Shown one piece after another: positions 24,610-33,905 of a stretch of 64,000 bases of DNA. Each line of letters begins with the position of its first letter. The stretch's first letter is position 1. A program made the position numbers and the translations under genes. The notes under the pieces are model-generated. The model saw only the letters and a program-made list of their open reading frames with translations, ran no database searches and was not told where the DNA came from. Location of the stretch: NCBI GenBank assembly GCA_016194705.1, contig JACQAZ010000041.1, forward strand, positions 62,001 to 126,000, read 5' to 3'. Origin of the DNA: Elusimicrobiota bacterium (GTDB lineage: Bacteria > Elusimicrobiota > Elusimicrobia > UBA1565 > UBA9628).

Positions 24610-25091
24610 TGCCACTCGACACCGACGTCCAAGAGCGCAGCGTTTCGTTCTCGATCGCGAAGAAGCTCTACTCGAAGGAGGGGCTGCAGATCGCCGCGCA
24701 CATCTTCGACTCGCGCGCCGAGGTCTACGTCGGCGAGTCGAAGTCGACTCACGACTTGGTCTTGAAGGCCAAGCGCAAGACCGTCGCGAAGGACGATTTG
24801 GAGAGGCTCGGGGGCGAGTTCCTCAATGAACTCCTCAACCATGAGTACCGCTTCATCGTCGGCCGCTTCAACTCGAAGATCGCGAGCCTCATCGTGACGC
24901 AGGCCATGTTCGCCGCCCGCGGCGGCGAGGAGCCGCCCAAAGCCGCTCCAGAGGAGCAGACAAGCGAGTTCAAGGCGGAAGTCCAGACGCTGATGCGCGA
25001 GGCGCAGGGGGAGATCGAGCGCACGATGCCGAAGAAGATCGCGCCGCAGGGCACCGTGCTTCCTCCCGCGCCGGAGGGGCTCAATGGTTGA
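24606..25091 (+). CDS. hxsD: HxsD-like small protein, type II (second copy)
   Basis: 161 aa. Homologue of the 20740 protein: RAEVYVGESKSTHDLVLKAK followed by GEFLNELLNHEYRFIVGRF, the best match in the window to the LLNDYxLRE-like HxsD signature. The start is GTG 24606 or ATG 24609; AGGAGG lies 7 nt before the GTG. It lies between two intact HxsB genes and overlaps both. Confidence 0.7.
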   Translation: MMPLDTDVQERSVSFSIAKKLYSKEGLQIAAHIFDSRAEVYVGESKSTHDLVLKAKRKTVAKDDLERLGGEFLNELLNHEYRFIVGRFNSKIASLIVTQAMFAARGGEEPPKAAPEEQTSEFKAEVQTLMREAQGEIERTMPKKIAPQGTVLPPAPEGLNG

Positions 25092-26535
25092 GAGCCGGCT
25101 CACGCAGCCGGTCGGCACGCTCGAACCAAAGGCGGAGCGCGTGGCGTTCCATAACGCGCGGCGCCTGGGCTCGCATGTGCTCATGACCAACGAGACGGGC
25201 GAGCACGCGGTCTTGTCGCAGAAGGATTATGGACGGTACCTGGCGGGGAAGATCGCAGACGACGACCCCTTGGCCAAGGAGCTCGTCTCGAAGGAGTTCT
25301 TCCGCCATCAGCTCGACTTCCAGAACATGGCCGAGCTCTCGGCCGCCAAGAACCTGCTGGAATGGAAGGGACCCAGCGTGCACACCGTTGTCGTCACCTT
25401 GCGCTGCAACTTCAAGTGCCTCTATTGCCACGCGAGCGTCGTCGATCCGACGCGCGTCGACAAGGACATGAGCGTCGAGACGGCCAAGAAGACCGTCGAC
25501 CTCATCTTCGAGAGCCGCAATCCGACGCTGATGATCGAGTTCCAGGGCGGCGAGCCCCTGCTCAATTGGCCCGTCATCAAGTTCATCGTCGGCTACGCGC
25601 GCAAGAAGAACGCGCAGGCCAAGCGCATACTCAACTTCGGCCTCATCTCCAACTTCAGCCTGCTCGAAGACCAGCACATCGAGTTCGCAGCCCAAAACGG
25701 CGTCTCGTTCTGCACCTCGCTCGACGGACCTTCAGGCGTGCACAACAAGAACCGCGTCTATCTCGGCGGCAACACGCACGCCCAGGTCGTCGCGAACCTC
25801 AAAAAAATCCAGGACCGCCGCAAGGCCGGGCTCAAGCTGGACGCTCCCAACGCGATCTGCACGGTCACGCGCGCCTCGCTCCCCTTCCACCGTGAGATCG
25901 TCGACCAGCTCGTGGAACTGGGCATCGAGCGAGTCCAGCTCGGGCCGCTCGACCCCGTGGGCTTCGCGCGCAAGTCCTGGCCGCAGATCGGCATCACCTC
26001 GGCCGAGTTCGTCGAGTTCTACGCCAAGTCGCTCGACTACCTCATCGCGCTCAATAGGAAGGGGGTCAAGGCCTACGAGAAGATGGCGCTCATCTTCCTG
26101 ATCCGCATACTCGAGGGTGGGCATTGGCGGTTTCCGAACGCCGACGCGGTCTGCCGCCTGGCCTACAACCACGACGGGAGCGTCTACACGGGCGAGGACG
26201 CGCGCCTGCTGGCCAACGAGGGAGATCCCTTCTTCAGGATCGGCGACGTTTCGACCTCGTCGCTGCCGGACCTGCTCGACCATCCGACGGTGCGGGCCTC
26301 GCTCTTCGCCTCGAATCTCGCGAGCCAGCCGCAGTGCTCGCAGTGCGCCTACAACCCGTACTGCAGCGTGCTTCCGGTCTACAACTACGAGACCCAGGGC
26401 AGCCTCTGGGGGCAGATGCCGTCCAATGGCTGGTGCGAGAAGATGATGGGGATTTTCGACGTGCTGTTCGAGCGTCTGCAGGACCCGGCCTCGAGGACGG
26501 TGCTCGAGTCGTGGCTGGAATACAAGAACCGTTAG
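25084..26535 (+). CDS. hxsB: HxsB, His-Xaa-Ser system radical SAM maturase (second intact copy)
   Basis: 483 aa, paralogue of the 23077 protein along its full length: GSHVLMTNETGEHAVLSQ at the N-terminus, TLRCNFKCLYC (Cys108, Cys112, Cys115), EFQGGEPLLNWPVIKF, CTSLDGPSGVHNKNR, and SPASM-like QCSQCAYNPYCSVLP with NGWCEKMMGIFDVLF. It directly precedes the precursor gene, the usual place for the maturase. Two intact copies may act on different sites or register positions of one long repeat. Confidence 0.88.
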   Translation: MVESRLTQPVGTLEPKAERVAFHNARRLGSHVLMTNETGEHAVLSQKDYGRYLAGKIADDDPLAKELVSKEFFRHQLDFQNMAELSAAKNLLEWKGPSVHTVVVTLRCNFKCLYCHASVVDPTRVDKDMSVETAKKTVDLIFESRNPTLMIEFQGGEPLLNWPVIKFIVGYARKKNAQAKRILNFGLISNFSLLEDQHIEFAAQNGVSFCTSLDGPSGVHNKNRVYLGGNTHAQVVANLKKIQDRRKAGLKLDAPNAICTVTRASLPFHREIVDQLVELGIERVQLGPLDPVGFARKSWPQIGITSAEFVEFYAKSLDYLIALNRKGVKAYEKMALIFLIRILEGGHWRFPNADAVCRLAYNHDGSVYTGEDARLLANEGDPFFRIGDVSTSSLPDLLDHPTVRASLFASNLASQPQCSQCAYNPYCSVLPVYNYETQGSLWGQMPSNGWCEKMMGIFDVLFERLQDPASRTVLESWLEYKNR

Positions 26536-26547
26536 GAGGAAATGAGA

Positions 26548-27012
26548 ATGGCCAAGAAGAGCTCGAAGGACAAGGGCAAGAAAAAGAAGCCCACGCTCCT
26601 TCCGCAGATGAAGAAGGACGCCTCGGTGTTCCTGAGCAGCGAGGAAGGCAAGATCACCAAGGAGAACGTGGTCAAGACGGCGGCGGCGCTGGGCATCATC
26701 GGCGCGGCCCTGCTCAAGTCCACGCCGGCGCCCGCCCAGCACTCGAACTACCTGCACAACTCGGGCGGCACGGGCTCGCACACGAGCCACGGTTCGCACG
26801 GGTCCCACGGCTCGCACGGGTCCCACGGTTCCCACGGGTCGCACGGGTCCCACGGTTCGCACGGGTCCCACGGTTCGCACGGATCCCACGGCTCGCATGG
26901 GTCCCACGGCTCGCATGGGTCCCACGGTTCGCACGGGTCCCACGGCTCGCACGGCTCGCACGGGTCCCACGGGTCGCATTGCCGCGGAGGCTGGTGCTGC
27001 CCTCGCTGCTAG
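26548..27012 (+). CDS. hxsA: HxsA-like RiPP precursor with 21 His-Gly-Ser repeats and Cys-rich tail
   Basis: 154 aa. Residues 1-15 are Lys-rich; about 46-57 ([12 protein letters not shown]) are hydrophobic, followed by STPAPAQ, so the leader could also act in export. Residues 77-144 are an unbroken Ser-His-Gly repeat (21 His-Gly-Ser units, 23 His). The last 10 residues (145-154) are [10 protein letters not shown]. It is the substrate candidate for the locus. Start: AGGAGGA ends about 8 nt before ATG 26548, while the upstream ATG 26542 is too close to it. It lies 12 nt after HxsB and 21 nt before the next radical SAM gene. The nature of the modification is unknown. Confidence 0.88.
   Translation: MAKKSSKDKGKKKKPTLLPQMKKDASVFLSSEEGKITKENVVKTAAALGIIGAALLKSTPAPAQHSNYLHNSGGTGSHTSHGSHGSHGSHGSHGSHGSHGSHGSHGSHGSHGSHGSHGSHGSHGSHGSHGSHGSHGSHGSHGSHCRGGWCCPRC
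26776..26979 (+). repeat. Tandem 9-bp repeat (18-bp higher order) encoding His-Gly-Ser units
   Basis: About 22 copies of a 9-bp unit TCSCAYGGN. Serine codons tend to alternate TCG and TCC, giving an 18-bp dimer typical of growth by slippage or unequal exchange. Coding, not a CRISPR array: units are contiguous with no spacers. Confidence 0.9.
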
Positions 27013-27033
27013 AACTGAGATGAGGCTGAGCCC

Positions 27034-28137
27034 ATGGGCCCGGATCACCTTGCCGTTTACCTATCCAATAGCTGCAACTTGGCCTGCAGCTATTGCTATG
27101 TCTCGGTAAACCAAGGTCCCCCGGTCCACCTCAGCCTCGCGGCGCTCAAGCGCTCCGTCGACTATTTCCTCGAGAAAGTCGAGGGACCGAGCAAGAAGAT
27201 CACGTTTCTCGGGGGCGAGCCGTTTCTCAATTGGCCCCTGTTCCAAGACATCGCGCGCTACGCGCGCGCGCGCGGCGGGCCGGGCCTCGTGCTGCAGACC
27301 TTCACCAACGGCACGCTGATGTCGCCCGAGCGGCTGGTTTTCCTCGACTCGCAGGAGGTCCACACGACGATCAGCCTCGACGGCCGCAAGGCCGCCAACG
27401 ACAAGCATCGGGTCTACTTCAAGAACAAGGAGCGCTCGGTGTTCGACGATGTGATGGGCCGGATCAAGGGCCTGCCCAAGGACAATCTCGGCGTGAGCCT
27501 CGTGTTCACGCACGACACGATCGACGAGTTCTTGAGCAACGTCGATTACTTCTACAAGATGGGCTTCTGGCGGATCACCTTCAACCCCGAGCTCTACGAC
27601 GTCTGGCCCGAGCGCAAGCTCTCCGTCATGCGCGCCCAGCTCAAGGGCCTCACGCGCTACTACAAGCTGATCCTCGAGAAGAATCTGCGTCCGTTCCAGA
27701 TCCAGATCCTCTACTCGATCATGGAGAACGCCGGCAAGAACAAGGCGGGGCTCAAGTGGTGGCACGACTGCCACAACGTCGTGCTCGGCCCCGAGGGCCA
27801 GTTCTACGCCTGCGACAAGCCGCTGGCGCTTCCCATCGGGAAGGCAGAAGCCCAGCACGTCGGAAACGCCGACACCGGCATGGATTGGGCCAAGAGGGAG
27901 GGCCATTACGCCGAGGCGATCGACTTCATAGAACAAAGAGGCTGGGGCAAGGACGAGACGTTCTGCCCGATGGGTGTCTATTTCTACGCTAAGGAAGCCG
28001 GCAAGGACCCCGAGCCCATGATGGCCAACTTCCACAAGGTCGCCGAGGTCTTCGCCGACGGCCTGCTCGAGCTCGTCGCGGAGTTGGAGTCGCACCCCGT
28101 TTTCCAGGATATCTATGTCAATGCTCGAGTCGTATGA
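27034..28137 (+). CDS. Radical SAM protein (SPASM-like), immediately downstream of the precursor
   Basis: 367 aa. [14 protein letters not shown] (Cys14, Cys18, Cys21), [29 protein letters not shown]-terminal half has [20 protein letters not shown] and [11 protein letters not shown], a SPASM-like auxiliary-cluster region. Closely related to the protein at 33902 (both keep a RYYK helix, a GxxGxxYxCD loop and a late Cys). Its position right behind the precursor makes it a prime candidate maturase. ATG 27034 has only a weak Shine-Dalgarno. Confidence 0.82.
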   Translation: MGPDHLAVYLSNSCNLACSYCYVSVNQGPPVHLSLAALKRSVDYFLEKVEGPSKKITFLGGEPFLNWPLFQDIARYARARGGPGLVLQTFTNGTLMSPERLVFLDSQEVHTTISLDGRKAANDKHRVYFKNKERSVFDDVMGRIKGLPKDNLGVSLVFTHDTIDEFLSNVDYFYKMGFWRITFNPELYDVWPERKLSVMRAQLKGLTRYYKLILEKNLRPFQIQILYSIMENAGKNKAGLKWWHDCHNVVLGPEGQFYACDKPLALPIGKAEAQHVGNADTGMDWAKREGHYAEAIDFIEQRGWGKDETFCPMGVYFYAKEAGKDPEPMMANFHKVAEVFADGLLELVAELESHPVFQDIYVNARVV

Positions 28138-29239
28138 GGCCTCTCTCGACGCCGGCCTGACCACCAACAAGGAGATCAGGCGGTTCAAGATCGCCATCAA
28201 CACCGCCTGCCCCCTGCGCTGCGAGTACTGCTTCATCGACAAGGACTCGGGCGAGGTCGTGCCATGGGCGGTCGTCCAGAGCCTCGTGCGCTTCATGCTT
28301 TCCTCGCCGGGCCAGGTCAAGAAGCTGCTGATCTACGGCGGCGAGCCGTTCTTGAAATTCGAGCTGGTCCGCGAGGTCGCGCTCTTCGCGCGGTCCGAGG
28401 CCGTCAAGGCCGGCAAGGACCTCGACCTCTCGATCTGCACGAGCGCCGCCCTGCCGCTTAAAGTGGGGTGGCTCGAATTCTTGGCCGAGCAGAGGTTCTT
28501 CCTCTCCGTCAGCATGGACGGAGACGAGGAGACCCACGACAAGCGCCGCGTCGACACCGCCGGCAAGGGCTCCTGGAAGCGCATGCTCCCGAATCTCCCC
28601 CTCGTGTTCGACACGATCGGCAAACGGCGCGCGATGGCGATCCAATGCGTGCATCCCGACAATGTCGAGAAGATGCTCTCCAATTTCCAGACCCTCGTCG
28701 GGCTGGGCTTCGAGAACGTCGAGGTCGAGGTCATCCACGGCTTCGAGTGGGTCAACAAGAAGCATCTCTTCCGTCCGATGATGCAGAAAGTCCTCGATTG
28801 GGCGTGGGCCGAGGCGCAAGAAGGCCGGTTCCGTTTCGTCGTGTGCTCTCTGGTTCCCCTCATGCTGAAGGAAGGCATTCTTCTCGAGGACATGTGTCCC
28901 TTCCACTCTTCGATGGAATGCTACCCCGACGGCAAGTATTCGTTCTATCCGTTCGCCTTCGTCGATTGGGAGGGACGCAAGAGGTCCGCGGTCGGCGGGG
29001 CGGTCGACGGCGTGGCCGAGCGTTGGCGGCATTGCTCGTTCGACAAGGACAGCGACACCTGCAAGAACTGCACCTCCGAGTACTACCGCAATCCGATGGT
29101 CAACGAGGGCAATGACCCTTACCGCTGGCGCACCGAGATGGCGCGCGCCTTCATGGATAAGGTCGCGCTCGCCGCGCGGAGCGACGCGAGGATGAAGGAC
29201 TACCTGCGCGAGGCGGTGATCCGATGCCGGATCAGCTGA
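28115..29239 (+). CDS. Radical SAM protein
   Basis: 374 aa. NTACPLRCEYCFID (Cys32, Cys36, Cys39), LLIYGGEPFLKFELV, SVSMDGDEETHDKRR. Later cysteines (DMCPFHSSMECYPDG, RHCSFDKDSDTCKNC) suggest auxiliary clusters. Start ATG 28115 follows AGGA at 5 nt and overlaps the previous gene by 23 nt. It belongs to the same broad group as 27034 and 33902 but is more diverged. Confidence 0.8.
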   Translation: MSMLESYEASLDAGLTTNKEIRRFKIAINTACPLRCEYCFIDKDSGEVVPWAVVQSLVRFMLSSPGQVKKLLIYGGEPFLKFELVREVALFARSEAVKAGKDLDLSICTSAALPLKVGWLEFLAEQRFFLSVSMDGDEETHDKRRVDTAGKGSWKRMLPNLPLVFDTIGKRRAMAIQCVHPDNVEKMLSNFQTLVGLGFENVEVEVIHGFEWVNKKHLFRPMMQKVLDWAWAEAQEGRFRFVVCSLVPLMLKEGILLEDMCPFHSSMECYPDGKYSFYPFAFVDWEGRKRSAVGGAVDGVAERWRHCSFDKDSDTCKNCTSEYYRNPMVNEGNDPYRWRTEMARAFMDKVALAARSDARMKDYLREAVIRCRIS

Positions 29240-32200
29240 CTCTCAAGGGACGAGGCCGTCTCTCCACCCTCCTGCGCGGCCTCGTCAAGGCGAATCTCAT
29301 CCACCACCTCGCCCACACGGGCAGCCGCGCGGCCATCCTCAAGATCGGCCGGGCCTACCTTCCGCCGCAGGATTGGCTGCCGCCCGGTCCGCCGGAGCCC
29401 ATCGACGGCGCGGCGGCCCGCGACCTCGAGAGGCTTTGCGGCGTGGCCACGGCCGAGCTGTCGGAAGACTCGCCGGGCTTCGCGGGCCTGCGAGAAGCCG
29501 TTCGCCGAAATCCGAAGGAGCTCTGGGCCTGGGTCGGCCTCGGGCTCAACTATCTGCGCCTCTGGCGGCCCGGCTCGTTCGAGAAAGCGCGGGAATGCTT
29601 CGAGGGCGCCGTTCGCCTCAAGCCCGACTGGGCGTGGGGCTACCTGCTGCGCGGCGAGGCCAAGCGCTCGTTGCTCGACTACTCGGGTGCCTTGGCCGAC
29701 TACGACCTCGCCCTGTCGCGCCAGCCGAACCTGGCCTGGGCGGTCGCCTTCAAGGCGCGCGTGCTGTTCCAAAGTCGGACGGATGCCCGGGACCTCAAGC
29801 TCATGGACCGCGCGGTCGTTCTCGCGCCGCGCGAGGGTTGGATGCGCGCCTGGCGGGCGGAGAGCCTCAGGCGATTGGGGCGCTTGGCTCGAGCCGAAGA
29901 GGAATTCAGCAAGGGCGTGAGACTCGACCCGCTCTACGACCAAGCCTACGGCTGGCGCGCCAAGCTCCTCCTGGCGCGGGGCCGGCCGCGCGCGGCGCTG
30001 GCCTCGCTCCGGCGCGGCATCGCGCTGTGCCCGGATTTCGAGAAGGCCTACCGCCCGCTGATCCGCGCCTTGCGCGCCGTGGGAGACGCGGCGGGCGCCC
30101 TGCGCGCGCTCGACAAAGCGGCGGCCCTCAATCATCGCAACGATTGGCTGGGCAACTGGCGCGTCGAGGGCGCCCCCGACGACGCGGCGGCGCATTCGGC
30201 GCTCGCCGAGCTCGACGCGCATATCAAGGTGCATCCGCGCGACGCCCGCGCGCTCGCCTGGCGCGGCGAGACGCGGGCGCAGGTCGGGCGGCTCGAGGCG
30301 GGCCTGCGCGATCTCGACGGGGCGCTCGCCTTGAAGCGGGATTTCGCGTGGGCCCACTCCTGGCGCGGCGAATGCCTGATCCGCCTCGGACGCGTCGCTG
30401 AGGCGAGGACCTCTCTGGATACGGCCGTGGAACTGGACCCGCAGTACGGCCGGGCCTGGATCTGGAGGGGACGAGCGAAGGCGCTTTCCCGGGACTGGCC
30501 TGGAGCCCTCGCTGATTTCGAGCGCGCCGCGGCCGTCAAGCGGGTCGAGTATTCCTGGCTCGACGCCTGGCGCGGCCAGTGCCTGCTCGAGGTCGGCCGC
30601 CCCGAGGACGCGCTGAAGGCTCTCGACTGCGCCATCCTGCTCGATCCCAACGCGCGCGTCGTCTACGCCTGGCGCGGCAAGGCCCGGCACGCCGTCGGCG
30701 ACTCGCGCGGCAGCCGGGAGGATTTCCTGCGCGCGCTCGACGAAGGCTCGGGATTTCCTTGGTCGCTCCTGGCCGCGGCGGAGGAGACCCGCAGGCGCGG
30801 CGACGCCAAGGGCGCCTGCGCCCTCATTGGGGGCTTGATCAAGCGCCAAGGACGAGACCATCCCTGGCTTTACCTGCTGCGCTACCGCTGCCGGCGCGAG
30901 GGCCTCCTGCCGGGAGCCGCGCGCGACGTCGACCTCGCGTTCCGCAAGGACGCTCAGGCCGGCTGGGTCTTCGGCCTCGGAACGGCGCCGCAGACGCCCG
31001 AGGCGGGACTCATCGCGGACCCGAGCTTCGCGCAGCGCCCGGAGTGCGCCGCCGTTTACGCGTACCGCGGCCAGCAGCGCCTGGCGCGCGGGCGGCCCGA
31101 GGGCTTGGCCGACCTTGAAAAAGCCGTCGCCTTGGAGCGCTCGGGCTGGATCCTCGCCTGGCTTGGCGAGGCCAAGCGCAAGGCCGGACGCCTGGAGGAG
31201 GCGATCCGCGACCTCGGCGAGGCCGCGCGCCTCGACCCGCGCTACGACAACGCCTACGCCTGGCGCGGGACCGCGCTGCTCCAGCGCGGGGACGCGGGCG
31301 CCGCGCTCTCCGACCTCGACCGCGCGCTCGCTCGCCGGCCGACCGCGCGCGCTTGGCTCGACCGTTCGCGGGCCTGCCGGCGCCTGGGAGACTTCGACGG
31401 CGCGCTCGCGAGCCTGCACAACGCCGCGCGCCTCAATTCCGAGACGGGCTGGGAGCGCCCCGACGCGGAGGGCCTGCGCCGCGCGCTGCGCGAGCTCGAC
31501 GAGGCCGTCCGCGTCCGGCCGGGTCAGGCGTGGTTTACGGCCTGGAGGGGACACGTCCTGCTCGAGGCCGGCCGAGTTCAGGAGGCGCTCGAGACCTTGA
31601 ACGCGGCGCTCCAGCGCGGCCCGAAGATGGCCTGGGCCTACGCTTGGCGCTCCGAAGCCCTGCTCAAGCTCGGCTCGCCCGACGAGGCCGCGCGCGACGC
31701 GGCCCGCGCCGTGGTCCTGGACCGGAACTATGCGCGAGCCCACGCGGCGGCGGCGCAAGCCGCGCTTTCACGCGCCAAGCCCGCGGCGGCCTATGCCGCC
31801 GCCTCGCGCGCGGTCCGCCTCGACCCGTACTCGGCGCGCCTGCGCCTGCTCAGGGCCCAGGCGGCGCTGGCCGCGGGCTCCAAGGCGCGCGCTCGCGCGG
31901 GCCTGCTGCGCGCCCTGGCGCTGTGCCCCGGCTACGCGCAGGCCGAGGAGGCGCTCCGGGAGCTCGACGGAGTTCCCCGCTCGGGGTCGCTCGAGTTCTT
32001 CGTCAACTACGCCTGCAACGCCAAGTGCCCGTTCTGCTTCAACCCGCCCGACGCCTCGCCGGAGCTCGAGCGCGGGCTCGAGTTCGGCGAGCTGGCCCGC
32101 CGCATGTACGCGGGCTACGCGCAGGGCTACCGCGCGATCAAGTTCATCGGCGGCGAGGTCACCATCCGCGAGGACCTGCCGAAGATCCTGGGCCTGGCCA

Positions 32201-32934
32201 AGCGCATCGGCTTCTCGTCGATCCAGATAACGACCAACGGCATCCGCGTGGCCGACGAGGGCTACGCCCGCAAGCTCGTCGCGCTCGGCGCCGACGCGTT
32301 CCGCTTCTCGATCCACGGCCACACGCCCGAGCTGCACGACCGCCTCGTCGCCGTGCCCGGCGCGCTCGAGAAGATCAAGAGGGCCGTCGCCGTCCTCAAG
32401 CCGCTCGGGGTCCGGCTCGGGATCAACTACGTGCTCAACCGGGTCAACTACGAGTCCCTGCCCGAAACGCTCTCCTTCTTCGCGGAAGAGCTCGGCATCG
32501 AGGACGTCATCGTCTATTTCCTGCGCTATCAGGGATTCGGCGCCTTGCCCCAGAACAAGGAGCTGCTCAAGCTCTCGATGGGGCAGGCCGCGCCCTTCGT
32601 CCGCGAAGCCTTCAAGCGGCTCAAAGCCGCGGGACGGCGGCCTCCGGCCTTGATCCACTTCCCTCCCTGCGTGCTGCCCGAGCTCGAGGAGCACATGCTC
32701 GATTGGACCATGGATCCGGCGGACTGCGGCGAGGGCAACACTTCGAGCGACCGCGTCACGCTCCCCGACGGCAGCGCGGGCCTCATCCACGAGGTGACCA
32801 ACAGCGGCAAGCGGCAGATCCCGGCCTGTTCCTCCTGCACGCACCGAGGGCGCTGCCTCGGCGTCGAGGAGAATTACCTCGAGCTCTTCGGCGACGCGGA
32901 GTTCAAGGCGATCGCGGAGGTCGCGGCGCGATGA
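29224..32934 (+). CDS. Giant TPR-radical SAM fusion protein
   Basis: 1236 aa. Residues about 60-915 are TPR-type repeats of the Trp/Arg-rich kind that recurs in this locus (consensus near AYAWRGEA-x-LGR-x-ALxDLDRAxxLDP). From about 920 a complete radical SAM domain follows: VNYACNAKCPFCFN with Cys931, Cys935 and Cys938, FIGGEVT, FSIHGHTPELHD, HFPPCVLPELEEHML and a C-terminal CSSCTHRGRC. The radical SAM part is closest to 17122 and 32931; the TPR part is closest to the stand-alone protein at 39468. The TPR arm may dock substrate or partner enzymes. Overlaps both neighbours. Confidence 0.85.
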   Translation: MPDQLTLKGRGRLSTLLRGLVKANLIHHLAHTGSRAAILKIGRAYLPPQDWLPPGPPEPIDGAAARDLERLCGVATAELSEDSPGFAGLREAVRRNPKELWAWVGLGLNYLRLWRPGSFEKARECFEGAVRLKPDWAWGYLLRGEAKRSLLDYSGALADYDLALSRQPNLAWAVAFKARVLFQSRTDARDLKLMDRAVVLAPREGWMRAWRAESLRRLGRLARAEEEFSKGVRLDPLYDQAYGWRAKLLLARGRPRAALASLRRGIALCPDFEKAYRPLIRALRAVGDAAGALRALDKAAALNHRNDWLGNWRVEGAPDDAAAHSALAELDAHIKVHPRDARALAWRGETRAQVGRLEAGLRDLDGALALKRDFAWAHSWRGECLIRLGRVAEARTSLDTAVELDPQYGRAWIWRGRAKALSRDWPGALADFERAAAVKRVEYSWLDAWRGQCLLEVGRPEDALKALDCAILLDPNARVVYAWRGKARHAVGDSRGSREDFLRALDEGSGFPWSLLAAAEETRRRGDAKGACALIGGLIKRQGRDHPWLYLLRYRCRREGLLPGAARDVDLAFRKDAQAGWVFGLGTAPQTPEAGLIADPSFAQRPECAAVYAYRGQQRLARGRPEGLADLEKAVALERSGWILAWLGEAKRKAGRLEEAIRDLGEAARLDPRYDNAYAWRGTALLQRGDAGAALSDLDRALARRPTARAWLDRSRACRRLGDFDGALASLHNAARLNSETGWERPDAEGLRRALRELDEAVRVRPGQAWFTAWRGHVLLEAGRVQEALETLNAALQRGPKMAWAYAWRSEALLKLGSPDEAARDAARAVVLDRNYARAHAAAAQAALSRAKPAAAYAAASRAVRLDPYSARLRLLRAQAALAAGSKARARAGLLRALALCPGYAQAEEALRELDGVPRSGSLEFFVNYACNAKCPFCFNPPDASPELERGLEFGELARRMYAGYAQGYRAIKFIGGEVTIREDLPKILGLAKRIGFSSIQITTNGIRVADEGYARKLVALGADAFRFSIHGHTPELHDRLVAVPGALEKIKRAVAVLKPLGVRLGINYVLNRVNYESLPETLSFFAEELGIEDVIVYFLRYQGFGALPQNKELLKLSMGQAAPFVREAFKRLKAAGRRPPALIHFPPCVLPELEEHMLDWTMDPADCGEGNTSSDRVTLPDGSAGLIHEVTNSGKRQIPACSSCTHRGRCLGVEENYLELFGDAEFKAIAEVAAR

Positions 32935-33905
32935 AGACCGCGGATCAGGTCCACGAGCTCTTCTTGAACTACGCGTGCAGCGCGAAGTGCCCTTTTTGCT
33001 ACAACCCGCCCTTGACGCCCGAGCTCCTTCGACTCGACCTTTCCTACGAGCAGGCCGCCGGCAGCCTCTACAAGGCCGCCAAGACCGGCGCCCGCCGGCT
33101 CAACCTGCACGGCGGCGAGGTGACTCTGCGCGACGACCTCCCGAACATACTCGCCTTGGCCCGCAAGCTCGGCTTCGCCCAGATCACGGTCGTCACCAAC
33201 GGCATCCGCTTCTCGGACGCCGGCTACGCCGAGTCCCTCAGGGCGGCGGGGGCGACTCACCTGAGATTTTCGATCCACGCCGCGGGCGCCGAGATTCATG
33301 ACGACATCGTCGCGATCCCGGGCGCTTTCGAGCGCGTGCTCAAGGGGATCAAGAACGTCCGCGCGGCCGGCTTTCCGCTGGGGATCAATTTCGTCATCAT
33401 CCGCAAGAACCTCGCGGTCCTGCCCGATTTCCTCGAGAGGTTCTGCCTGCGCGAGGGCATCGACGACGTCATCGTTTATTTCCCGCACCTGCGCGGCATG
33501 ATGGAGCTCAACGCGGACGCCGAGTCGGTCCGCTACGAGGAGGCCGCGCCTCTGATCCGGCGAAGCTTCACGCTGCTCGAGGCGGCCGGCAAGCGCGGCA
33601 GCGTGCTGTTGGCCAATTTCGTTCCCTGCGTCCTGCCCGAGCTGACGGACCGCATGATCGACTGGTCGCACGCGGCCGGAGGCGAGTCGGCTCAGACGCA
33701 TCCCGAGGGCTTTACCGAGGACATCCTCGCGATGAAGGACAGGCAGCGCGCTCTGGTCGCGGCCTGCGCTTCGTGCGCGCTCAAGTCCCGTTGCCTGGGA
33801 GTCGAGCGGGAGTACGCGGCGCGTTTCGGCGAGGCGGATTTCACGGCGCTCAAATCGGATCCAGAGAGCGAACTGTGCCCGGGCACAGTTCGAGGGCCGG
33901 CATGA
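32931..33905 (+). CDS. Radical SAM protein
   Basis: 324 aa. LNYACSAKCPFCYNPP (Cys16, Cys20, Cys23), NLHGGEVTLRDDLP, FSIHAAGAEIHDDI, NFVPCVLPELTDRMIDW and a C-terminal CASCALKSRC. It is the stand-alone version of the radical SAM domain fused to TPRs in the gene before it, with which it overlaps (ATGA). The SAM motif is GGEV rather than GGEP in both, marking them as a sub-family. Confidence 0.82.
   Translation: MKTADQVHELFLNYACSAKCPFCYNPPLTPELLRLDLSYEQAAGSLYKAAKTGARRLNLHGGEVTLRDDLPNILALARKLGFAQITVVTNGIRFSDAGYAESLRAAGATHLRFSIHAAGAEIHDDIVAIPGAFERVLKGIKNVRAAGFPLGINFVIIRKNLAVLPDFLERFCLREGIDDVIVYFPHLRGMMELNADAESVRYEEAAPLIRRSFTLLEAAGKRGSVLLANFVPCVLPELTDRMIDWSHAAGGESAQTHPEGFTEDILAMKDRQRALVAACASCALKSRCLGVEREYAARFGEADFTALKSDPESELCPGTVRGPA

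Noticed and set aside
26776..26979. Short direct repeats that might be read as a CRISPR array
   Set aside because: The 9-bp units are contiguous, in frame and have no spacers; they encode the His-Gly-Ser repeat.
29200..31758. An 852-codon open frame on the minus strand across the TPR-radical SAM gene
   Set aside because: It is antisense to a clear TPR/radical SAM protein, lacks any recognisable domain and is a GC-codon shadow. The same applies to other long antisense frames over the TPR genes.
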